A model generated the notes under the pieces. The model worked only from the letters and a program-made list of their open reading frames with translations, searched no databases and was not told the DNA's origin. Source: Aphanomyces cochlioides (lineage: Eukaryota; Oomycota; Saprolegniomycetes; Saprolegniales; Verrucalvaceae). Taken from it: a stretch of 64,000 nucleotides of DNA. This document shows positions 41,816 to 51,873 of the stretch, piece after piece. Each line of letters begins with the position of its first letter. Within the stretch, counting starts at the first letter, position 1. The stretch spans positions 2,108,001 through 2,172,000 of the forward strand of contig JAHQRK010000011.1 in assembly GCA_019828595.1 (NCBI GenBank), in the 5' to 3' direction. The position numbers and the translations under genes were made by a program.

Positions 41816-42284
41816 GTTGAACGATGAGTGAAAATTGAATAATGAGATCTCTGACAGTGCAAACAGTCGTCGGTGAGGCGAACGACGATCGTGTTCCTTG
41901 GATTAACTGGAGCAAAGTATGGTTTGATCCATGGATGAATCTGTTTCGGCTGTCGCACTGACATCTCCATCTTTTGATTGCCACGGGAGTTTCCATGGCA
42001 ATCATCGGCGCGATTGGTTGAAAGTTGGACCATGTGGAGGGTGCATCTGGGTGCGTCTGACACCCTATCAATATATATTGCCAACAATACTGTATATTAT
42101 ATTGTTGGCAATATATTGATATTTGCAAGATTGTCGATTGTCAAGTTCCTCAGCGTGAATCCTCTCGTTGGGCCAAACCATACTTTGCTCCAGTTAATCC
42201 AAGGAACACGATCGTCGTTCGCCTCACTGACGACTGTTTGCACTGTCAGAGATCTCATTATTCAATTTTCACTCATCGTTCAAC
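41816..42284. promoter_or_regulatory. shared 5' spacer of AKR pair 2, inverted relative to pair 1
   Basis: Same length (469 bp) as 37,269-37,737 and its reverse complement through the asymmetric centre. The hairpin is at 42,066-42,121. The arm SNP is also swapped (G at 41,872, T at 42,228). Outward of this the genes cannot be told apart until their 3' ends. Confidence 0.8.
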
Positions 42285-43316
42285 ATGGTTCAAGTCCCTC
42301 AACGTCCTCTCGGCTCGCAAGGTCTCGTCTGCTCCGCCCAAGGTCTCGGCTGCATGGGAATGACTGCCTTCTATGGCAACTTTGACCGCGCCGCTCAAGA
42401 AGAAGAATCGCTGCGAACCATTTCGAAAGCCTTGGAACTTGGTATCAACATGCTCGACACGGCGTGGATCTACCAGTCGTTCGGTGCTGGTGGTGGCGGC
42501 AACTTCATCAACGAAGAATTGGTCGGTAAAGCCATCAAGCAACATGGTCGTGACAAATTTGTGATCGCTACCAAGTTTGGCTTTGCCCCGTCTGCGGAAG
42601 GATTAAAAATTTCTGGCAAAGAGGATGTCTTGCGATCCCAGTTAGCCGATTCGTTGCAGCGTCTTGGTACTGACTACATTGATTTGTACTACATGCACCG
42701 CATGGACCCCGAGACTCCCATCGAAGACACCATGCGAGTGCTCAAATCGTTGGTGGAAGCAGGCACGATCAAATACATCGGATTGTCTGAATGCACACCG
42801 TCGGAACTTCGTCGAGCTCATGCGATTCATCCCGTGACGGCGATTCAAATGGAATGGTCGCTTCAATCGCGCGACTTGGAAGCTGCGGTGGTGCCTGTGG
42901 CCCGTGAACTCGGTGTGGGTATTGTGGCGTACTCTCCATTGTGCCGTGGTTTCCTCACAGCTATTGACACATTTGACAAACTCGAAGAAAACGACTGGCG
43001 ACGCACCCTTCCTCGATACTCGAGTGACAAGTTGGAGCAAAGCAAGGCCAAGGTGGCTCGATTCTTCGATATCGCCAAGGAGAAGAAGTGTACGCCAGCT
43101 CAATTGGCTCTTGCTTGGGTCCATGCTCAAGGCCCTGATGTGTTTCCCATTCCTGGCACGAAATCGTCGACTCGTATTGTGGAAAATGCTGAGGCTGTCG
43201 ACATTCACTTGACCCCTGAAGATGTTGTGGCCATCGCTGCTGCAGCTGAATCCATTGAGGGTGCACGATACGATGGACCAGACACGACATTCAATGCTCG
43301 CTTGGACAATTTGTAG
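42285..43316 (+). CDS. aldo/keto reductase (AKR copy 4)
   Basis: Intact, 343 residues. Identical to copies 1-3 through residue 314, then a different end: VVAIAAAAESIEGARYDGPD instead of VEAIASAAASIDGARYSGPD. The abrupt change from identity to ~70% similarity marks a gene-conversion or crossover boundary near 43,226. Catalytic residues are unaffected. Confidence 0.92.
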   Translation: MVQVPQRPLGSQGLVCSAQGLGCMGMTAFYGNFDRAAQEEESLRTISKALELGINMLDTAWIYQSFGAGGGGNFINEELVGKAIKQHGRDKFVIATKFGFAPSAEGLKISGKEDVLRSQLADSLQRLGTDYIDLYYMHRMDPETPIEDTMRVLKSLVEAGTIKYIGLSECTPSELRRAHAIHPVTAIQMEWSLQSRDLEAAVVPVARELGVGIVAYSPLCRGFLTAIDTFDKLEENDWRRTLPRYSSDKLEQSKAKVARFFDIAKEKKCTPAQLALAWVHAQGPDVFPIPGTKSSTRIVENAEAVDIHLTPEDVVAIAAAAESIEGARYDGPDTTFNARLDNL

Positions 43317-43961
43317 ACGCATGTTCTATTTCGCCGATTGAGATGCGTTGTATATCGTCGTAACTTCATGAAATGCAAACATATTCCCGTCAAAATACAA
43401 AGTTGACTTGAAATCAAAGCACAACGCGTCCTCATCCTCGATGAGGTCTGAAAGAGCAGAAATATCAGTGCACAGGACAGTTCTACAGATTTATAGCATG
43501 CTACCGACTACGACCACTTGCAACGATGAAACCAGCTACATCTTGGCCAAGATCAGTTTGAACCACAGCCCCCCCTTTGTACTGTTTCAACTCGCTTTTC
43601 CAAGGCTCTTGTCTCATCTGACGTGCGTCAAAGGCAATGAAACGATCAGTTGCGAAGACTGCTGTCCCTATTAAGATTGGATTTGCATTACTATCATGTC
43701 CACCCGCGCGACGCTGTGCCTTGGACTTGCTTTTTGGTATTATCGGAGCTAGAGACACAAGGAAACAATCGAAAAATGCCAGCTCGTAAGGAAATCACTG
43801 AAGTCCCAGCAGCTTCAGCATCCAAGTTTCAACAAGGATCGACCATGGAGCAAGAGCGACCACATTCTTCATTCGTCGTGGATATAATGGACACATCAGA
43901 CATACTCCAAAGTGAATTTTGTTGATGGTCTTTAGCTAGAGCTCCATCGAATTCAATCGGT
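43317..43961. other. intergenic between AKR 4 and AKR 5 (tail to tail)
   Basis: Holds the 3' untranslated regions of two convergent AKR genes. Short frames of 76-91 codons show no known domain. Confidence 0.4.
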
Positions 43962-44693
43962 CTAGATGTTATCCAGTCGGGCGTTGAAAGTCACCTCTTG
44001 TCCAGGATAACGAGCACGTTCAATCGATTCAGCAGCTGCAGCGATGGCTTTGACGTCTTCAGGTGTCAAGTGAATGTCCACAGCTTCAGCATTTTCTACA
44101 ATACGAGTCGACGATTTCGTCCCAGGAATGGGAAACACATTAGGACCTTGAGCATGGACCCAAGCAAGGGCTAATTGAGCTGGCGTACACTTCTTCTCCT
44201 TGGCAATCTCGAAGAATCGAGCCACCTTGGCCTTGCTTTGTTCCAAAGTGTTATCCGAGTATCGTGGCAAATTTCTGCGGAAGTCGTTTTCCTCTAGCTT
44301 GTCAAAAGAATCGATAGCTGTGAGGAAACCACGGCACAAAGGAGAGTACGCCACGATACCCACACCAAGCTCACGGGCCACAGGGACAACCGCAGCTTCC
44401 AAGTCGCGCGATTGAAGCGACCATTCCATTTGAATCGCCGTCACGGGATGAATCGCATGAGCTCGACGCAGTTCCGAAGGCGTGCATTCCGACAGCCCAA
44501 TGTACTTGATCTTGCCTTCTTCCACCAACGATTTGAGCACTCGCATGGTGTCTTCGATGGGAGTCTCGGGGTCCATGCGGTGCATGTAGTACAAATCAAT
44601 GTAGTCAGTACCAAGACGCTGCAACGAATCGGCTAACTGGGATCGCAGTACGTCTTCCTTGCCAGAAATTGTGAATCCTTTTGCAGAGGGAAC
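43962..44693 (-). pseudogene. aldo/keto reductase copy 5, C-terminal part (split by chromovirus B)
   Basis: Reads VPSAKGFTISGKEDVLRSQL to TFNARLDNI, about residues 100-343. His138 (LYYMHRMD) and the NADPH loop are present. It diverges from copies 1-4 at scattered residues (for example FDKLEENDFRRNLPRYSDNT). The reading stops at GAAC (44,690-44,693), where the retrotransposon LTR begins; the N-terminal part is at 49,666-49,969. Confidence 0.85.
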
Positions 44694-45014
44694 TGATGTG
44701 TGCTGTGACGTGGTTAAGCCATGTCCAGCCGCATCATAGGCTCGTCCTCGGGACAGCCGGTGCTGCCAATCGTGAACCGCAGTTGAAGCGACGAAGGAGT
44801 TTCAAGATGAAGAGTCGCCGGTTTCAAGATGAAGGGTCACCGTTGAACCGACACGCTCAAGATAGAAGGAAAAGACGTTCAAGTGAAGATTGGATTCAAG
44901 TAGTTAGTTCATTATCTGCGGCCTACTGCCCAAGTCAATCAATTGCGTGTTCACTGGAGGCGGCACTCCCCCATTTGGTTGTTTTTGCGGCGGTGGCTTC
45001 GCGGACATACTACA
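44694..45014 (+). repeat. chromovirus B 5' LTR
   Basis: TGATGTGTGCTGTGACGTGG to ATACTACA. Differs from the 3' LTR at only a few positions, so insertion is fairly recent. Confidence 0.9.
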
Positions 45015-45175
45015 AAGTTAACTTTAGTTGTGTGTGCGTGAACACAACGCTTTCCGGATATGGATCGCTCAGACGAAGAATCTGTGCATGACGACCATCC
45101 GGATACAGGGCCCCACGTACCAATCCTCCGGATACGGATACGCCAGAGGCCAGCCCTGTTGAAGGAGAGCCACAG

Positions 45176-46540
45176 TTGGAAATTTTACCTGAGATGAACA
45201 CATCCGGGACTGGCTCGCCGAAAGGCGATGACGGTCTGGATGAGGAAGTCTTCTGGGAAGATGGACAGCGGTATGTGCGAGACAGGCTTGGCAACGTGTA
45301 CATCGAAGAAGACAGCCCAGAGCGAGAAGTCGACGAGAAGACAAGGAAAGTACTAAGAGCGAGAAAGGAATCGGATTCGACGCGAACGCAGGGAAGCGAA
45401 ACACCGTGCGTCAGGCTATGAACCTCCTGAAGGCTCAGACGTGTCGACAGACAGTCAACTCAGTGAGGATGAACAAGAACGAGTCAAGGCAATCCGCAAA
45501 GAGAGAAAAAGACAGGAAATCAAAGCGATGAAAAAGCGGGAAGACAAAGCGGCTGCAAATCGGATGGCAAGACAAATCCGAGAGGAAAGGAAGAGCACCA
45601 CGGTCATTGTCTCCAACATCAAGCACCCGCGAATCACAGATTTCGACCGTGAATTCCTTGTAGAGTGGAAAAGAGCGCGACTGGAGTATGAACGACAGCT
45701 TGACGAGCTCGCCAAACACCATGGAGCGCGTGCACTCGACCGAAAGATGGGATACCTGCAGTCATGTGATCCTGATCTACTGCGTGCTATGTGTGAATGC
45801 GTGTGGTTCGAAGAAGTAGATGAAGAAGGCCTCAAGAAAAAAATTGACGAGATTCTTAACACACCGACACATTCATTTGGGATTACCGAAGCCGACCTCG
45901 ACAATTACTGCAAGGGACTGCGCATGCCGGCTCAAGGCTCGGTGGCCAGTCGCCTGGGCCAGTTCATGAAACAAGTGAACGATGTTATCGACAAATATGC
46001 TTTGCAATAGGACCTGAAAGTGAAAGGAAGCCTCAAGATGTTTCTCAAAGCTGTCGTCTATCGCATCGACCCGCCTGGTTTGTCGAATCTGGTGCGATTT
46101 GAGATCAAGAAGGAGCCGATCGACTCGATGACAGCGTTTGCAAAACTCCTCAAGTTGCATATGGAACGAATCGAAGCATCCGATCGACTCATCCAGCACA
46201 AGAGCAGATGGAAAAGAAGAAGCGAAGTCCTCCGATGGGATGGACGAACGGTGACGTCAAACGACGCAATAACTCTCCTATAAAGGTCCATTGTGAGAAA
46301 CCCACGATGCGTGGTTGGGGTACGGAACGCGGTTTTGTTGGCGAAGGAAGCGAACGAGCGAAGGTCAAAGCGGACGATTTGTTCCGTTTCAACCAAGAAC
46401 AGAAACAGCGCGCCGAAGAATACAGAAGCGTATTGGAGAACACCCAACAGAACCAAGCGATGAGCCGAGGCCCAAGTCGTGCGCGAGAAATGAAACAAGA
46501 AACGAAAAGTGGCGCGCCTGGTTACGACCAGCAAGGATAA
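45176..46540 (+). pseudogene. chromovirus B gag
   Basis: Pieces: 45,176-45,421 (acidic, WEDGQRYVRDRLGNVY), then a Lys/Arg/Glu-rich helical stretch and the capsid-like part from 45,441 (KHPRITDFDREFLVEWKRAR, GSVASRLGQFMKQVNDVID). An in-frame TAG at 46,008-46,010 interrupts it where A reads KED; the same frame continues KGSLKMFLKAVVYRIDPPGL. A shift near 46,205 leads to KKKRSPPMGWTNGDVKRRNN, ending at 46,540 against the deletion. Confidence 0.7.
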
Positions 46541-49153
46541 CGTGTGTGTTTTGTGTGCTGCATGAAGACAGTCGCGAAATGCTATCGTTTATGCTGAATG
46601 GATGGGTTTACACACCGGATCGGGTGATGCAAGGTCATGTGGACTCTGCTCTTTACGTGCAAGCGACGAGCGAGGAGTGTTATGCTTCTCTGCTGTTGAA
46701 GCACCTACTTGTTTGGATTGATGACATCCTAGTTTATGCGAAAGACCCTGAAGAATACACTGAAGTGCTACGCGAATTCTTTGGCCTAGTCGACCGCTAT
46801 GGATTCAAGCTATCTCCCGCGAAGACAGTGCTGTTCACGAGCGAAGTCAAGTGGTGTGGGCGCATTCTCAGTGGTGACGGCGTACGGCAAGATCCCGCGA
46901 GAATCGAACTGCTGTGTGTAATCCCCTACCCGACAAATACTGGCGACCTGCAACAGTTCATTTGGATCAGAGAATCGATCACAGAGTACGCGACGACTGT
47001 CGAGCCACTCCAACAAGCACAGAACAAAGCGCTCGAAGGCAAGGCCAAGAAGAAGCGGATCGCGAGCGGCATCAAAATCGAGCTTACTCAAGAAGAAAAA
47101 GATGCTTTGACGCCGTGAAGTCCAAGATGCGGACGGCGGTGGACTTGTCGCACCCCCGTGCTCACGCCACGCTGTGTCTGTTCACGGACGCAAGCGATCA
47201 AGGATGGTCTATTATTGTTACGCAGGTGGACAAACTCGACGACAAACTACCGATTCAAGAGCAATCGCACGAAATGCTTGTTTGTCAGTCTGGAATGTTT
47301 ACCGGTGCCCAGAAGTCATGGTCAGTGATCGAAAAGGAAGCCTATCCTATTGCGCGTGCTTGCGAAAAGTTGAATTATCTACTGATGCGACCTGGAGGAT
47401 TTAGGATGTACTGCGATCACAAGAACTTGATTCACATCTTTGCACCGGGCAAAGAGTGGCCGGAACACACGCGTGGCAAGTTGATGCGATGGGCGGCGAT
47501 TATCGGCGGTTATCGATACACTATTGAGCACATCGACGGCATCCACAACCTTTGGGCAGACATGATGAGTCGATGGGGTCGGCCGGCTTCAGGCACGGCG
47601 ACCCACATGGTGCTAGCGGCGCGGTGGACGAAGAAACACAAGCAACCGCGACCTACGCCAAAGCGAAACACTCTACGACCGCTCGATGACGACAACTTTA
47701 TTTGGCCATGTATTAACGACATTATGAAGGCACAAGCTGCTCACGCCAACGCAAGACCCAAGGAAGCGAAGCGTACATCGGACGATCAACCATGGATTGT
47801 CGATGGACGGCTTTGGATTCCAGCGGCCGCTGAAGACTTGATTCAACGAATTATGGTGGTTGCTCACTGTGGAAGCATGGGACATCGCGGCCAAGCGGCG
47901 CTAGTCAACCACGTGAGGCGCATATTTTGGATCGAGCGGCTCAACGAACAAGCCGGGAATTTCATCGCTGGATGCCTTCTATGTCCTCATGTGAAAGGGG
48001 GAAGGGTGGTGCATCGACCTTATGCACCAACATGGCACGCCAAGCGAAGAAACGAAGGACTACACTTTGATTATCTGTTTATGGGTGAAGCACTAGGTGG
48101 ATCGAAATATGTTCTGGTTCTCAAGGACGATTTGACACATTTCTGTGAGCTAGTGGCCTGCGATGCACCAACAAGTCAAGTCTGTGTGGATGCACTCGTG
48201 GATTGGGCGAAGCGCTTTGGGATGCCGAGAGTCTGGATCAGTGATCAAGGGACACACTTCAAGAACATTGCGGTCAAAGCTCTCGCGCACAAGTTCAAAG
48301 TCAAACACGACTTTACCCTAGCTTACTGCCCGTGGCGAAATGGAACGGTGGAACGAATGAATCGCGACATACTCCAAGTGATACGTGTGATGCTGCGCGA
48401 ATTCCGGCTAGCGGAACATCAATGGGACTATCTACTGCCTGTCGTTCAAGCCAACCTCAACCAGACGCCAGTGCCATCGTTAGCGAACAAGTCACCCATG
48501 GAACTGTTTACGGGATTGGAGCCAACTACCCCACTGGATGCGATCATTTTAGGGGCAGGCCTTCGTGACGTCGGGCCTCCTGGCGCCGATGTCCGAAGCA
48601 GCCTCGACGAACTGCGTGCAAGTCTACAAGTCCTCCACAAAGCGATCCTCGACAAGAACGAAGCGCGAGCTACGAAGGCGATGATTGCGACGGCGGATGC
48701 AGAAGCATGCAATGTGTGTGAAGGCGACTATGTGCTATGGTCAAGAGTGGACGAAAATCATCACCCGAAGCTGCTTGTCACCTGGCTAGGACCGTATCGC
48801 GTCACACAAGTCAATGAGTATTCCCTGGAGATTGAACATCTGCTGACGAAAGAAAGACGACAAGTTCACATGTCAAGATGTATGCCGAGGAAAGCTTTGA
48901 AGTCACGGAAGAAATACTCGAACACATCTTTGAACAAGGAATCATGTTGAAGGTTAGCTCTATCTCTACGCACAAGCTGGACAAAGACGCTGGCGAATAC
49001 GTGCTACTCGTTCACTGGGAAGTTCTCGAAGAGCTCAAAGCATCATGGGAACGACTCAGCAAACTCATGCGTGAATGTCCGGCAGTTGTGCAAGCGTATG
49101 CGAAGACGATCAAGTCGAAGAAGATACGCGAAGCGCTTGAGGCTGCTATGTAG
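46541..49153 (+). pseudogene. chromovirus B RT (partial)-RNase H-integrase-chromodomain
   Basis: It begins abruptly inside RT (LHEDSREMLSFMLNGWVYTP). The active site is WIDDILVY, as in A. A shift near 47,105 enters the long frame with RNase H (LCLFTDASDQGWSIIVTQ), the integrase zinc module (AHCGSMGHRGQA ... CLLCPHVKGG) and DDE core (LHFDYLFMGEALGG, VWISDQGTHFKN, NGTVERMNRDILQ). A final shift near 48,880 leads to the chromodomain (STHKLDKDAGEYVLLVHWEV). Inactive. Confidence 0.8.
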
Positions 49154-49344
49154 TTGGGGCTCAAGACGGAATCAAGAACGCAGCTGCTGCGATCTAGTCG
49201 AGGTGCGCGTTGAAGTGGAGCGTTGATGCCGTGGTCAAGCCGTGGCTCAAGCTCAAGGGAGAAGTGAAGACTTTGATGCTGCGATCTAGTCGTGGTTCAA
49301 GTCGAAGACCGAGTCTATGTCCGGTGGACATGGCTTGGGGGGTG

Positions 49345-49665
49345 TGCTGTGTGCTGTGACGTGGTTAAGCCATGTCCAGCCGCATCATAGGCTCGTCCTC
49401 GGGACAGCCGGTGCTGCCAATCGTGAACCGCAGTTGAAGCGACGAAGGAGTTTCAAGATGAAGAGTCGCCGGTTTCAAGATGAAGGGTCACTGTTGAACC
49501 GACGCGCTCAAGATAGAAGGAAAAGACGTTCAAGTGAAGATTGGATTCAAGTAGTTAGTTCATTATCTGCGGCCTACTGTCCAAGTCAATCAATTGCGTG
49601 TTCACTGGAGGCGGCACTCCCCCATTTGGTTGTTTTTGCGGCGGTGGCTTCGCGGATATACTACA
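49345..49665 (+). repeat. chromovirus B 3' LTR
   Basis: Preceded by a G run (TGGCTTGGGGGG) that may be the polypurine tract. Confidence 0.9.
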
Positions 49666-49969
49666 GAACAAAGCCAAACTTGGTAGCGATCACAAATTTC
49701 TCACGACCATGTTGCTTGATAGCTTTACCGACCAATTCTTCGTTGGTGAAGTTGCCACCGCCACCAGCACCAAAAGACTGGTAGATCCACGCTGTGTCGT
49801 GCAAGTTGATACCAAGTTCCAAGGCTTTGGCAATGGTTCGCAGCGATTCTTCTTCTTGAGCGGCGCGGTCAAAGTTGCCATAGAAGGCAGTCATTCCCAT
49901 GCAGCCGAGACCTTGGGCAGAGCAGACGAGACCTTGCGAGCCGAGAGGACGTTGAGGGACTTGCACCAT
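49666..49969 (-). pseudogene. aldo/keto reductase copy 5, N-terminal part
   Basis: ATG at 49,969. Reads [20 protein letters not shown] to [13 protein letters not shown], residues 1-101, including Asp58, Tyr63 and Lys97 (with [10 protein letters not shown]). With the retrotransposon and one GAAC removed the frame passes into the 44,693 part. It faces AKR 6 across a 933-bp spacer, so this is a third head-to-head pair. Confidence 0.85.
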
Positions 49970-50902
49970 GTTGAGAGACGATGGAAAAATGAAAAATGAC
50001 TTTGATAGCTAATCAAGCTGGCCAGGAAGACACTTGAACTTGCAGATGTCTTACAGTCAAGACTTGTATAGCAGATCCATGGACCAGAAAGTTTTGGTCT
50101 TGGATTGTATTGTAGTTTGGTTGATTGCCATTTGACGTTTATGGCAATCGTACTTTAGGGCTGGCTCACAATCCACAGACCAGATTGCAAAGAATCTTCA
50201 CCATGAATTGTTTCATCAATTGTTCCCATTCATTCTGACGTGATATAGCAAGGAACAAGAGCGAACTCTCGTTGGTTTCAGAGTCTACAAAGAAAACTTT
50301 GCATGACAACCAGCTCAAATAGCAGTCCTTGCACATATCGCAACTCCCAGATCCAAGTTCCAACAACGAGCTTATTGGCAGCTAACGTTAGCTTTCAATC
50401 GAGAATTTTACATCACACGGCTTTTGCCCATCGAAGTCGTCACCTCGGCATAGTATGGATTCCAGTGCAGTATTCTGTGTGTGCTCTTGACCCCGAATCC
50501 CAACAAATGCCATGGACGCAAAAATCCACCACGTCACATGCCACTCTCAATACCCCAGCTGGACAAAAAAAATCACTCTGGTCCAAGCAACCAGTGGTCA
50601 CATTCGGCAATGCGCATCGACTTTGCCCGCTTAATCATGAGTATATGGAGCAATCAAGTTGAATCAACTTGGCATCGTAGCTACTTGTTCCTAGAAGTAC
50701 GCAGTGAGTATGACTTGAGTACAGCCTGGGGTGTACTTCAGTCATCCACAAATAAGGTTTGCCTGACGATCACTCCATGATTTCCATTTTGTCCCTTTGG
50801 CAATCATTGGAATGTTTACCAAGCAGCACATGTGGTAATCATTGCCGACTACGTCCACTCCAATGAGTGCTTTGTTTCACAGCCTCATTATTCAATTTTC
50901 AC
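49970..50902. promoter_or_regulatory. 5' spacer of AKR pair 3
   Basis: Longer than in pairs 1 and 2 and mostly unrelated to them, but it carries dyads on the same core: GATTGCCAT / ATGGCAATC at about 50,123-50,150, and GGCAATCATTGG / GGTAATCATTGCC near 50,800-50,850. The leader next to AKR 6 (CTCATTATTCAATTTTCACT) matches that of AKR 1-4. No gene recognised inside. Confidence 0.5.
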
Positions 50903-51330
50903 TCCTCTTTCAACATGGTTCAAGCTCCTCAACGTCCTCTCGGCTCCCAAGGTCTCGTCTGTTCTGCCCAAGACCTCGGCTGTATGGGAATGACTGCCCT
51001 CTATGGCAACTTTGACCGCGCCACTAAAGAAGAAGAATCGCTCCGAACGCTTTCGAAAGCCTTGGAGCTCGGCGTCTTGACACAGCGTGGGTCTACCAGT
51101 CGTTTGGTGCTGATGGCGGTGGCAACTTTACCAATGAAGAGTGGATTGGCAAAGCTATCAAGCAACATAGCCGTGACAAGTTTGTCATCTGCACCAAGTT
51201 TGGAGCCCTAGTCACCGCTGAAGGATTCAAAGTCTCCGGCAAAGAAGAAGTATTGCGGTCTCAGTTGGCCGATTAGTTGCAGCTCCTTGGTACCGACTAC
51301 ATTGACTTGTGCTACATGCACCGCATGGAC
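50903..51330 (+). pseudogene. aldo/keto reductase copy 6, frameshifted and truncated
   Basis: [20 protein letters not shown], then a small deletion near 51,075 (GVNMLDTAW site), after which the match moves to the next frame ([20 protein letters not shown]). A premature TAG lies at about 51,274 (RSQLAD then stop, LQLLGTDYIDLCYMHRMD). At GACAAGCTTTGG (51,328) it runs into RarD sequence on the other strand. Confidence 0.85.
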
Positions 51331-51672
51331 AAGCTTTGGCAGCGAGAACGGTTCGTCGTAGACAAAGATGCCAATCATGAAATTCAACAGCGTCGACGAG
51401 TACTGCAAGATCCCCAAGAGTGTAAAGGAAATTAACGGCGCAGCTTCGGCGTACAAAAGGAGTGGAATCGTTGTCAAGACGCCACAGCCTGCGGTCAAGA
51501 CGGACTGGGCCACGCCAACATGACCGAATGCGCCCGTGCCGTTCACTTCCAGCGCGATTAAGTCACGAGCGACGGCAAGAAGAGATACATCGTTTCAAGT
51601 AGAATGCCATCCAGGGAATTGAGTGGCGCGAGCTTCTTGATGAAGCTGTACGTAGCAAGAAGACATGCCAAC
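51328..51672 (-). pseudogene. RarD-like fragment, C-terminal part
   Basis: Reads FGHVGVAQSVLTAGCGVLTT, LLYAEAAPLISFTLLGILQY and FMIGIFVYDEPFSLPKL. It matches the second half of the 939-1895 transporter. Its middle part is at 57,117-57,412, on the far side of the copia element. Confidence 0.8.
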
Positions 51673-51866
51673 TCTAGAAGGGAAGTTGGAAAGTGAATTA
51701 GATGGTTAACATGAAAGCTAGCTAGGCCTAGTGTGATTTCTGTGGTCTTCGTTTGTCTTCGTTTGTCTTCTGGAGTCTTCTGGAACACGCAATATACAAG
51801 TTGTTTTATAGTTAAGAGACCTTTCTCGAATGTGAAAGTTGAGATTACATTCTAGAAGTCTCAACA
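51673..51866 (-). repeat. copia 3' LTR with adjoining polypurine tract
   Basis: The tract AGGGGGGAA (minus strand, 51,867-51,875) abuts the LTR, as needed for plus-strand DNA synthesis. Confidence 0.88.
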
Positions 51867-51873
51867 TTCCCCC

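Larger units (their letters stand above)
44694..49665 (+). mobile_element. Ty3/gypsy chromovirus B, inserted in AKR copy 5
   Basis: LTRs of 321 bp (44,694-45,014 and 49,345-49,665), TG...CA ends, GAAC duplicated at 44,690-44,693 and 49,666-49,669. The internal region has gag, then a deletion removing zinc knuckle, protease and the RT start, then RT, RNase H, integrase and chromodomain. Related to chromovirus A and carries the gag N-terminus that A lacks. Confidence 0.9.
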
